Origin: Pseudomonas tremae
Lineage (GTDB): Bacteria; Pseudomonadota; Gammaproteobacteria; Pseudomonadales; Pseudomonadaceae
Direction: 5' to 3'
Assembly (NCBI RefSeq): GCF_001401155.1
Contig: NZ_LJRO01000173.1
Coordinates: 1-47,022, forward strand
DNA length: 47,022 nucleotides
Shown: positions 41,892 through 47,022 of the stretch, piece after piece
Layout of the letters: every line of letters begins with the position of its first letter
Numbering within the stretch: the first letter of the stretch is position 1
Position numbers and translations under genes: made by a program
Notes under the pieces: generated by a model
Told to the model about the DNA's origin: nothing
Database searches by the model: none
What the model saw: the letters and a program-made list of their open reading frames with translations, nothing else

Positions 41892-42494
41892 CTACGCCGT
41901 AACTTCAGTGGTGAGTTTCCCTGCGCGAATGAGTTCGCCCAGAGCTTTTTCGAGCATGTCCAGCTGCAGCGACAAACGCCAGGCTGTCACCGAGCCAATA
42001 GCTCCGGGTAGCGGGTGCAACATGTTGTGCGCAGTAAGGACTTCCATCACCGGCTCACGCCAATGTGGAAGGAACGGAAGAGGGCAAGTGTCTACGATCA
42101 GCGGCCACAACCTATCGAACGGGTCTTGGGCTTGATTGATGAGCGCGTAAGCAGAATGGTTTGCTCTATCCGGCTGCGAGCAACGCTGATCGAACAGCCA
42201 TAAGTGCAGCAGGCTACCGAAGAGCGTTCCGCGAAGCTGGCGAGTGGTGCGTTTTTCCAACAGATCCGTATCAGGGAACACCGGGATGCGTTGGTCATTC
42301 GTGATGATGTGGAACTGGTCCAGGCCATTCTTCTCAGCAGAGCCGAGTGTTAGCCTGGCCAGAAACTCCTGCATGGCCGTGTCGCGGCCCCAGGCTGAGA
42401 GGAATATCAGGTTTCGCTGCTCGTCACAGACGCACGCGTCGACGTACAGATCTGGGCATTCTTCTATGCGAAAGAGTTGAGTGCGGTTGGGCAT
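41892..42494 (-). CDS. ICE backbone hypothetical protein (200 aa)
   Basis: From the ATG at 42494 (MPNRTQLFRIEECPDLYVDA) this 200-residue soluble protein has no signal or membrane segment. GGAGG is placed six bases before the ATG but lies in a CCTCC-TCTTTT-GGAGG hairpin. I do not recognise its family beyond association with DUF6094/SNF2 genes of such islands. A longer frame upstream would run through that leader and is not chosen. Confidence 0.7.
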   Translation of the reverse strand: MPNRTQLFRIEECPDLYVDACVCDEQRNLIFLSAWGRDTAMQEFLARLTLGSAEKNGLDQFHIITNDQRIPVFPDTDLLEKRTTRQLRGTLFGSLLHLWLFDQRCSQPDRANHSAYALINQAQDPFDRLWPLIVDTCPLPFLPHWREPVMEVLTAHNMLHPLPGAIGSVTAWRLSLQLDMLEKALGELIRAGKLTTEVTA

Positions 42495-42560
42495 TAGGTC
42501 CTCCAAAAGAGGAGGGGAACCCACCCTTAGGGCGGTGAGCCCCTCAGGATTGATGGTGTT
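42495..42560 (-). promoter_or_regulatory. leader with paired Shine-Dalgarno (gene at 42494)
   Basis: On the minus strand a long stem (GGGGCTCACCGCCC pairing with AGGGTGGGTTCCCC) is followed by CCTCC-TCTTTT-GGAGG, which pairs the ribosome site. It is one of six similar leaders (see findings). Confidence 0.6.
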
Positions 42561-42618
42561 GAATGGATAAAACCGTTTGCTCGATTGCTACCAGGAAATG
42601 ATCAGCTTTGGAGCAGGA

Positions 42619-43230
42619 TTAAGGTGTGCTGAGATTCCAAATCTGCAACTTGAAGTCAAGCTCATACCCGAGCTCGCCAAGGCGAAAACATTGTTGCCGC
42701 AGACGCTTACGATCTACAGTTGTGTCCAGCTTGACTGAACGTCCAATCGGCCAGATCGTGCCGAACAGCTCTGCATCAGCCTCAAGTGTGCTGACCTGTT
42801 TCTCAGGCTCGGATCTCATCATTCCGAACGGTGCGTCACTGTCAGCAGAAACTGATCTTCTGGGCGTTGTTTGAATAGCAGGACGAGGTCTGGTTGACGA
42901 CGAGCCGCCCGAGGCTTCTTCGTCGAGTGGGTCAGTTTCGTTGTTGGACAGCCTTTCAGCTTCATCTGCGCTGAGGTTGGCCACGTCGTCCAACGACATG
43001 CTGTCCAGCCTGGCGCGGATCTCTACAACCAGTCTGCCGCCGTTGGTGTAGTAAGAAGGGCGAATTTCAGTGATAACGAAATCACCTCGATATTTGCCCT
43101 CATGGTACTGGTCCAGCAGCGCGTCCTTGATAACGAACTCGCCGATGGACGTCGAAAGTCGCCCAACGTTGAAAGCGCCGTTGCGACCGCTGATGGTGCG
43201 TATGGCCAAATAGCCGGGCAGGTTGATCAT
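42619..43230 (-). CDS. DUF3275-family ICE protein
   Basis: This 203-residue protein begins MINLPGYLAIRTISGRNGAF and contains IGEFVIKDALLDQYHEGKYR, the conserved N-terminal domain of DUF3275 proteins, which are common on PFGI-1-type islands. A Ser/Thr/Pro/Arg-rich linker (about 105-135) precedes a C-terminal domain ending LGELGYELDFKLQIWNLS. The N-terminal part may bind nucleic acid, but the family's function is unknown. CGGAG precedes the ATG, and a terminator lies upstream, so it has its own promoter. Confidence 0.8.
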   Translation of the reverse strand: MINLPGYLAIRTISGRNGAFNVGRLSTSIGEFVIKDALLDQYHEGKYRGDFVITEIRPSYYTNGGRLVVEIRARLDSMSLDDVANLSADEAERLSNNETDPLDEEASGGSSSTRPRPAIQTTPRRSVSADSDAPFGMMRSEPEKQVSTLEADAELFGTIWPIGRSVKLDTTVDRKRLRQQCFRLGELGYELDFKLQIWNLSTP

Positions 43231-43272
43231 GACTACTCCGGATTATCGGGCAGGCCACTTATATGGGAGCCC

Positions 43273-43298
43273 GAAAAAAGCCCGAAGACTCGGGCTTG
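43273..43298 (-). terminator. Rho-independent terminator
   Basis: The minus strand reads AGCCCGAGTCTTCGGGCT followed by six T. It ends the transcript of the gene at 43325-43660 and precedes the DUF3275 gene. Confidence 0.9.
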
Positions 43299-43324
43299 TT
43301 CGTGGTTTCAGGTTGACGACTGGG

Positions 43325-43660
43325 TCAGAAGAGGTTGAGAGGCTGTTCAGCTCTAAGCGAAATGCAAAGGTAGGAATTGCCGTTTATGGCATCCATCCGA
43401 TGAAGTTTCAGCTCGAGCCAATGACGCTCCGAGCGTTCACCGTTGGGCAGAAAACGATAAATGCCGAAGTCGATCTGGAGCTCATCGGGCTGCAGATGAA
43501 GCTCGCGATAGGCTTCGAGTACGACTTCGCCAAGACGAGTGCCGACCTCCGCAATGTGTGATGGTTGTTCCAAATGAACCGATTCTTTCCAGGCGGAAGG
43601 AGTTAGCACAACAGGCAGTTTCAGCAAAGTGGATGGCAAGCGGTTTATGGTGATGGACAT
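43325..43660 (-). CDS. ICE backbone hypothetical protein (111 aa)
   Basis: From the ATG at 43660 (MSITINRLPSTLLKLPVVLT) this 111-residue soluble protein has GGAG before the start. The upstream leader pairs CCAGGTG with CACCTGG next to the ribosome site. I do not recognise a family. It is a separate transcription unit ended by the terminator at 43273-43298. Confidence 0.65.
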   Translation of the reverse strand: MSITINRLPSTLLKLPVVLTPSAWKESVHLEQPSHIAEVGTRLGEVVLEAYRELHLQPDELQIDFGIYRFLPNGERSERHWLELKLHRMDAINGNSYLCISLRAEQPLNLF

Positions 43661-43725
43661 AGTAATTCTCCAGGTGCGGGCAACCACCTGGCCCGACAGG
43701 GAGGTAATTACCCGGTCAGGTTGGT
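43661..43725 (-). promoter_or_regulatory. leader with paired Shine-Dalgarno (gene at 43660)
   Basis: On the minus strand GGGTAATTACC..., then CCAGGTG-GTTGCCCG-CACCTGG runs directly into AGAATTAC-T-ATG. The GGAG site overlaps the stem's 3' arm, and GTAATT/AATTAC can pair further. Confidence 0.6.
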
Positions 43726-43793
43726 TTACGTTCTTGAGAACGGTTAGTTAGAATCTTTCTATAACGTGAAAGTCATCTGGTATACGTGTCGTA

Positions 43794-43949
43794 TCAGGAC
43801 ATCATTGCGGTAGCCATCAAGGAAAGGAAAGTGGCTACCAATCCTCCAGCCCCTATCTGAGTCAATATTTGCGCGGACATTTGCTGGCCACATTCCAAAA
43901 AAAAGATGCTTAACACTGCAAGCACGAGCGTAGCGATGGCGCTTTTCAT
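43794..43949 (-). CDS. small two-helix membrane protein (51 aa)
   Basis: From MKSAIATLVLAVLSIFFLEC (43949) the protein is 51 residues with two hydrophobic helices (about 4-18 and 33-50). A longer frame runs through the preceding terminator and is rejected. The ribosome site is weak (AGGTG). It resembles many small orphan membrane proteins of mobile elements. Confidence 0.5.
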   Translation of the reverse strand: MKSAIATLVLAVLSIFFLECGQQMSAQILTQIGAGGLVATFLSLMATAMMS

Positions 43950-43974
43950 GAAATCGACACCTAGGTTGTGATGA

Positions 43975-44002
43975 AAAGAAAAGGCGCCTGCAGGGGCGCC
44001 TT
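43975..44002 (-). terminator. Rho-independent terminator of the DUF3577 gene
   Basis: The minus strand reads AAGGCGCCCCTGCAGGCGCC followed by TTTTCTTTTC. The stem GGCGCC/GGCGCC and U-rich tail lie 19 bases after the stop at 44021. Confidence 0.85.
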
Positions 44003-44020
44003 GAGGTTGTAAAATATCTA

Positions 44021-44590
44021 TCAAGCGGCTTGTTTCTCTCCTCGTCCTGCGCGAGCTGGTTTTGCTCGTGTTGGCTTAGAGGGAGTAGCAGCTGGAGCTA
44101 CATCAGTTGGTTCGCTTGCGGCAGACGCCTCGGAATGAACGACTGGTGTAGTTTCCGACTCTGAGCTTTCAGAAGAGGCAGGTGCTTCTTCTTTCTGCGG
44201 AGCCTGATAGACGTATTCACCTTCAACTTTGATCCAGGCAAGGTACAAGAGACGGCCTTTGAGGCTGACACCTGCTTGGCCCTGCTTAGCACCACTGCTG
44301 TAGGTAAAAACATCAGCCCAGATATCGCCAATCCGGAAGGAGACAAGAACCTTCTTCTCGGCAGCAACAGCTTCCTGGCAACGGCGAATCAGCTTGTCAG
44401 CTTCAGCACCAACCACGTTGCAGTCAATGTAGGCGTACTCAGGTTTCTCAGATGTGCCTTTGAGGGCTGCTACTGTCACAGCCATGAAAGGAGCGCCCTT
44501 CCGAGGCTTCACTTCACGAATGCGGTTGAGATAGCCAATGCCGACGGTGTGCAGGTCGAAGTATTTAGTTTCGTTGGTAGAGTTGCTCAT
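44021..44590 (-). CDS. DUF3577 / STY4534-type ICE replication-associated protein
   Basis: This 189-residue protein starts MSNSTNETKYFDLHTVGIGY and contains LNRIREVKPRKGAPFMAVTV, the hallmark of DUF3577 (STY4534-type) proteins, which have a single-stranded-DNA-binding-like fold and are conserved on these islands. The C-terminal 60 residues are a low-complexity Ala/Pro/Glu/Ser tail ending in basic KPARAGRGEKQ. GGAG precedes the ATG but can pair with upstream CTCC in a stem GTATCTCC/GGAGATAC. It is followed by a terminator. The role in replication or DNA handling is by family annotation. Confidence 0.82.
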   Translation of the reverse strand: MSNSTNETKYFDLHTVGIGYLNRIREVKPRKGAPFMAVTVAALKGTSEKPEYAYIDCNVVGAEADKLIRRCQEAVAAEKKVLVSFRIGDIWADVFTYSSGAKQGQAGVSLKGRLLYLAWIKVEGEYVYQAPQKEEAPASSESSESETTPVVHSEASAASEPTDVAPAATPSKPTRAKPARAGRGEKQAA

Positions 44591-44667
44591 GATGTATCTC
44601 CAGTTTTGAGTGTTCAAAGCGGAGATACACTTCGCCCACGGGGAAGGTATTCCCCGCGTGGGTGGTA
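44591..44667 (-). promoter_or_regulatory. leader with GGGGA hairpin and paired Shine-Dalgarno (DUF3577 gene)
   Basis: The minus strand has CCCACGCGGGGAATACCTTC then CCCGTGGG, a long first hairpin. It is followed by GTATCTCC, an A/T-rich loop and GGAGATAC, which buries the ribosome site before ATG 44590. Confidence 0.7.
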
Positions 44668-44686
44668 AAGCGAAATTTTACGACAA

Positions 44687-44917
44687 TCAATGCATGAATC
44701 TGAACGCAGTAAGCATAACGCCTACGGCAGCAGTCAGCATGACAGCCATACGAATGGTGAGTTTCAGTTCGAGTCTAGACTCGAGATTGTCGATGTCGGC
44801 TTTTGTCGCGAGTTGCGTTTGCATATCCGACTCCAGAGCATCGACGACTGCAGCGGCGCGTTTTTCCTCAACATCAATAGAGATCAATGCTTGGTACAGC
44901 GCAATACTGCTTTTCAT
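44687..44917 (-). CDS. small coiled-coil plus membrane-anchor protein (DUF1640-like)
   Basis: This 76-residue protein has an N-terminal coiled coil (ALESDMQTQLATKADIDNLE) and a C-terminal membrane helix (about 54-73), the layout of CCDC90/DUF1640-like proteins. GGAGAC precedes the ATG. Its leader contains the multi-hairpin module (44984-45130). Function is unknown. Confidence 0.65.
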   Translation of the reverse strand: MKSSIALYQALISIDVEEKRAAAVVDALESDMQTQLATKADIDNLESRLELKLTIRMAVMLTAAVGVMLTAFRFMH

Positions 44918-44975
44918 GAACGTCTCCTGCTGTGCACGAGACCGACCCTACGGGAAAAGTCCCGATGGGGTGAGA
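44918..44975 (-). promoter_or_regulatory. leader with paired Shine-Dalgarno (gene at 44917)
   Basis: On the minus strand ACCCCATCGGGACTTTTCCC-GTAGGGT forms the first hairpin; then GTCTC, a 12-base loop and GGAGAC pair, covering the ribosome site. Confidence 0.6.
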
Positions 44976-44983
44976 GAATCATT

Positions 44984-45130
44984 GTGCATCCATCAACCAG
45001 ATAAACTGATCAACCGTTCGCGCTTCCGAATGCTTTGCGAACTGGGGGTTGGATTAATGCGAAAAACGCATCGTAGTCATGAAATCCAGACTACCTCGGG
45101 CATGTTGCTGACAACGTCAGCCTTACATGG
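44984..45130 (-). promoter_or_regulatory. multi-hairpin structured module, copy 1
   Basis: This stretch has hairpins GTTCGC/GCGAAC, ATGCG-AAAAA-CGCAT, GTAGTC/GACTAC and CATGT..GCTGAC-AAC-GTCAGC..ACATG. The same order recurs at 45666-45780 and 46454-46597. It lies upstream of the gene at 44917; strand is assigned from that. Confidence 0.75.
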
Positions 45131-45175
45131 TTTTAGAATCCTTTAAGGGCGATTCGTTTGTCAACCCTTCAAATG

Positions 45176-45203
45176 AAAAAAGCCCCTCAATAAATGAGGG
45201 GCT
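45176..45203 (-). terminator. Rho-independent terminator
   Basis: The minus strand reads AGCCCCTCATTTATTGAGGG-GCT followed by TTTTT, ending the transcript of the gene at 45221-45586. Confidence 0.9.
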
Positions 45204-45220
45204 AGTCAGGGAGGGGAGTA

Positions 45221-45586
45221 TCAAGCAATGAGCTGGTCCAGAGGACCCATGACAGGGGCCTTAACTGGTGGTTCAGCATCCTGCTTTTGGGATGTTTCCA
45301 GCGCCTTCGATGCGCGAGATTTCCGGGGTTTCTTCAGGGGTTTGGTCTGAATTTCTTGCATGTGGTGATCATACCAGCCACCAAGATCGACGTGTTTGCA
45401 TCGAGCCAATGCCGGCAGGCGGTATTTTTCCCACTGTTCGTTGGACATCACAGGTTCAGGCATTGTCCTGACTTGTTGTGGTGCTACTGGTACTGGCTCA
45501 GGATTCGGCTTATGAGTGAACGCACGGATGCCTTCACGCAGTGCTGTACCAACCCTAACGCCAAAACGAAAGCTTGCTGAACTCAT
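45221..45586 (-). CDS. ICE backbone hypothetical protein (121 aa)
   Basis: This 121-residue basic, Pro/Lys-rich soluble protein starts MSSASFRFGVRVGTALREGI, with a small core KHVDLGGWYDHHMQEIQ and a Lys-rich KPLKKPRKSRASK stretch that could bind nucleic acid. GGAG precedes the ATG within a paired leader. I do not recognise a family. It is a single-gene unit, with a multi-hairpin module and leader upstream and a terminator downstream. Confidence 0.65.
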   Translation of the reverse strand: MSSASFRFGVRVGTALREGIRAFTHKPNPEPVPVAPQQVRTMPEPVMSNEQWEKYRLPALARCKHVDLGGWYDHHMQEIQTKPLKKPRKSRASKALETSQKQDAEPPVKAPVMGPLDQLIA

Positions 45587-45655
45587 GGTGTTTCTCCTGG
45601 GAAAAATGCGGAGAACACCGCCCGAGAGGGGAGTGATTCCCCGCTGGGTGAGTGA
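45587..45655 (-). promoter_or_regulatory. leader with GGGGA hairpin and paired Shine-Dalgarno (gene at 45586)
   Basis: On the minus strand CAGCGGGGAATCACTCCCCT is followed by GTGTTCTCC, an A/T-rich loop and GGAGAAACAC before the ATG. The ribosome site is in the stem. Confidence 0.7.
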
Positions 45656-45665
45656 CGTGTTTAAT

Positions 45666-45780
45666 GTGCATCCATCGGCGTTTATTCACCGATCGTTCGC
45701 GCCTCCGGAAGCTTTGCGAACTTTAGGTTGGATCAACGCGTAGAACGCATCGTAGTCATGAGATCCAGACTACCTGGGGT
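45666..45780 (-). promoter_or_regulatory. multi-hairpin structured module, copy 2 (last hairpin lost)
   Basis: It shares hairpins ATCGG/CCGAT, GTTCGC/GCGAAC, GCGT-AGA-ACGC and GTAGTC/GACTAC with the other copies. The final GCTGAC/GTCAGC hairpin is degenerate where the module abuts the end of the gene at 45794. Confidence 0.75.
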
Positions 45781-45793
45781 GCTGCTGAGAATA

Positions 45794-46327
45794 TCAACGC
45801 CATAGGCGCAAGATCTTGAGGACACTCCGGATACAGGCGTTCTTTGTGTTGAGGACAATGGCTTTCATGCCGGTTCTACTTGCGTCTGCAATTTCCTCTT
45901 GACGCCAGCGCTCCTCTTTCTCGGCCCACTCTTTGCGGATGAGCTCCGAATCATCCTCGGGGTAATATGCATCTGTACTGAAGTCCACATGGTCATCTGG
46001 CCCGGGGAGCTCAAAACACCCGCAAGGACAAGTGTTTTCAGTCAGACCGTGGCTGCAGATGCCGTGACTACGATTATCGTCCATGTGTGCCTCAATTTCC
46101 GGCGGTGAAAGATAATCATAGGCGCAGCGTGCATAGGCAAATACCTCCGCCACTTCAGGAGACGTTTCGTCACCGCCAAAAGTCTCGATCATCCGCGAAC
46201 AGAAATGTTTGAGGACCATGGTTTCGTATGTGGGAAACTTACGACATCCGTCGCCGTACAGCATGTTGACGCGTTCAGTAATCTCAACATTTAGGAGTGG
46301 TGAGGGTGAAGCCGCGTGGTTCGGCAT
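45794..46327 (-). CDS. ICE backbone hypothetical protein with Cys cluster (177 aa)
   Basis: This 177-residue protein starts MPNHAASPSPLLNVEITERV. A central helical part (PPEIEAHMDDNRSHGI) leads to a Cys-rich CSHGLTENTCPCGCFELPGP, which could bind a metal (C-x8-C-x-C-x-C), followed by an acidic stretch and a basic helix at the C terminus. I do not recognise a family. GGAG precedes the ATG in a paired leader. Confidence 0.65.
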   Translation of the reverse strand: MPNHAASPSPLLNVEITERVNMLYGDGCRKFPTYETMVLKHFCSRMIETFGGDETSPEVAEVFAYARCAYDYLSPPEIEAHMDDNRSHGICSHGLTENTCPCGCFELPGPDDHVDFSTDAYYPEDDSELIRKEWAEKEERWRQEEIADASRTGMKAIVLNTKNACIRSVLKILRLWR

Positions 46328-46405
46328 GGTCTATCTCCGTTCAAACAGCAGAAAACGGAGACACTTGTCCCCGAGGGAAAGTATTCCCCGAGGGTAGGTG
46401 AGTTA
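46328..46405 (-). promoter_or_regulatory. leader with GGGGA hairpin and paired Shine-Dalgarno (gene at 46327)
   Basis: On the minus strand CCCTCGGGGAATACTTTCCC-TCGGGG is followed by TCTCCGTT, a 12-base loop and AACGGAGA before the ATG. The ribosome site forms the stem's 3' arm. Confidence 0.7.
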
Positions 46406-46453
46406 TATGATATGACTCGGCTAAGCCGAGTGCAGCACGGTGTGCGACGTGAA

Positions 46454-46597
46454 GTATGCATCCATCGGTACGGAATACCGATCGTTCGCGCCTCCGGAAG
46501 CTTTGCGAACTTAGGGATGGATCAATGCGTTTAACGCACCGTAGTCATGAGATCCAGACTACCCGGGCATGTGGCTGACAATGTCAGCGGTACATGT
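46454..46597 (-). promoter_or_regulatory. multi-hairpin structured module, copy 3
   Basis: This is the best preserved copy: ATCGGTA/TACCGAT, GTTCGC/GCGAAC, TGCGTT-T-AACGCA, GTAGTC/GACTAC and CATGT..GCTGAC-AAT-GTCAGC..ACATG. An outer pairing of ATCCATC with GATGGAT encloses the first two hairpins. Confidence 0.78.
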
Positions 46598-47022
46598 CTT
46601 CAGAATGTGAATTCGGGGAGGGCTTGTCAAGCAGTAGTAGCGCAGGAGTCGCTTAGGATCTTGGGTGAACGGCAATGACGTGATGAATCGCACACCATTT
46701 AGGCGAGAGCGGGGATTACTTGAGCGCAGCGGCCAAGAGGATAACGATGAGAATCGTGCTGAGAGTTATCATCGTCACAGACGATCACTCTCAGCCAATG
46801 TGGGCTTGGCTATAACTTGAAAAATGTGCCACCTGTGAGCGCAAGCTCAGCGAGGATCCCTGGGCATTGATCGCACGCATTGCTTCATCGACATCACCCG
46901 GCCCGTTGTCGTGGCTTGGGCCAGTAATCAAAAGGCACGCATTCGCGCACAAAAGGAGCCCGTTTTTTCACCGGCGGGCACCGGCAGCGAAAAGTGGTTA
47001 CCTCGGAAGGTAACCTGGTCAT
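46598..47022. other. terminal 425 bp with no confirmed gene
   Basis: No standard gene is supported. On the minus strand an 18-codon very hydrophobic ORF (46716-46772, MITLSTILIVILLAAALK) is present, extendable two codons to a GTG, and a 42-codon ORF starts at the window edge (MTRLPSEVTTFRCRC...). Neither has a clear ribosome site. Confidence 0.35.

Noticed and set aside
44984..46597. CRISPR-like array interpretation of the three regularly repeated modules
   Set aside because: The repeats are over 110 nt, internally structured, separated by genes and lack short uniform spacers; no cas genes are present.

Overview
The window looks like accessory DNA from a plant-pathogenic Pseudomonas of the P. 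syringae complex. The evidence is two recognisable type III effector genes (a full hopG-like gene and a truncated hopAB), four good matches to the HrpL promoter consensus, a decayed rulB (umuC-type) gene, and a long transfer operon of the PFGI-1/ICE (MPF-G, 'integrating conjugative element') type. I see no tRNA, rRNA or CRISPR array.

Layout. 1-9.8 kb is a patchwork of mobile and decayed DNA: an intact IS5-family transposase, a rulB relic, a DUF5765-type membrane protein, several very small Sec-signal ORFs (two behind Hrp boxes), a resolvase relic, and hopG. 9.8-19.0 kb (minus strand) is the distal half of the ICE type IV secretion operon: RAQPRD protein, TIGR03758, 03745, 03750, 03746, 03749, 03752, 03751 lipoprotein, VirB4 ATPase, a small protein and a DsbA-like protein. 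It ends in a broken gene next to hopG, and the usual following genes (TIGR03757/03756/03755 and TraG types) are absent. 19.2-27.8 kb is an insertion bounded by two same-orientation relics of one IS5-family element. It carries a seven-gene minus-strand operon: PhnW-like aminotransferase, O-acetylhomoserine sulfhydrylase-like enzyme, desaturase, PuuD-like amidotransferase, LysE exporter, MetA-type acyltransferase and PuuA/GS-like ligase. 28.4-35.3 kb is the proximal half of the transfer operon: PilP/GspC-like protein, TIGR03759, lytic transglycosylase, TIGR03765, TraD, TIGR03747 and a UvrD-like helicase. 35.7-37.9 kb holds the hopAB fragment and an M20 carboxypeptidase. 38-47 kb is ICE backbone: SNF2-type helicase, DUF6094 methylase-like protein, DUF3275, DUF3577/STY4534 and small genes.

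How they work together. The insert resembles the rhizobitoxine (rtx) pathway: the aminotransferase would make an amino-alcohol, the sulfhydrylase homologue would join it to an O-acylhomoserine, and the RtxC-like desaturase would make the vinylglycine. RtxA is two separate coupled genes here. A dedicated MetA with Glu at position 111 (the acetyl-CoA-type residue) could supply O-acetylhomoserine, and a ligase/hydrolase pair suggests gamma-glutamyl protection and deprotection, with LysE for export. The product is predicted to be a vinylglycine antimetabolite acting on methionine and ethylene PLP enzymes. It would travel with type III effectors on a conjugative island that may now be broken.

The most unusual non-coding signals are in the right 5 kb. 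One is a roughly 115-150 nt multi-hairpin module repeated three times. The other is a set of six gene leaders in which the Shine-Dalgarno sequence is paired with an upstream CUCC-type segment. On the left, two paralogous Sec-exported mini-proteins end in a C-x6-C loop; one follows a perfect Hrp box.
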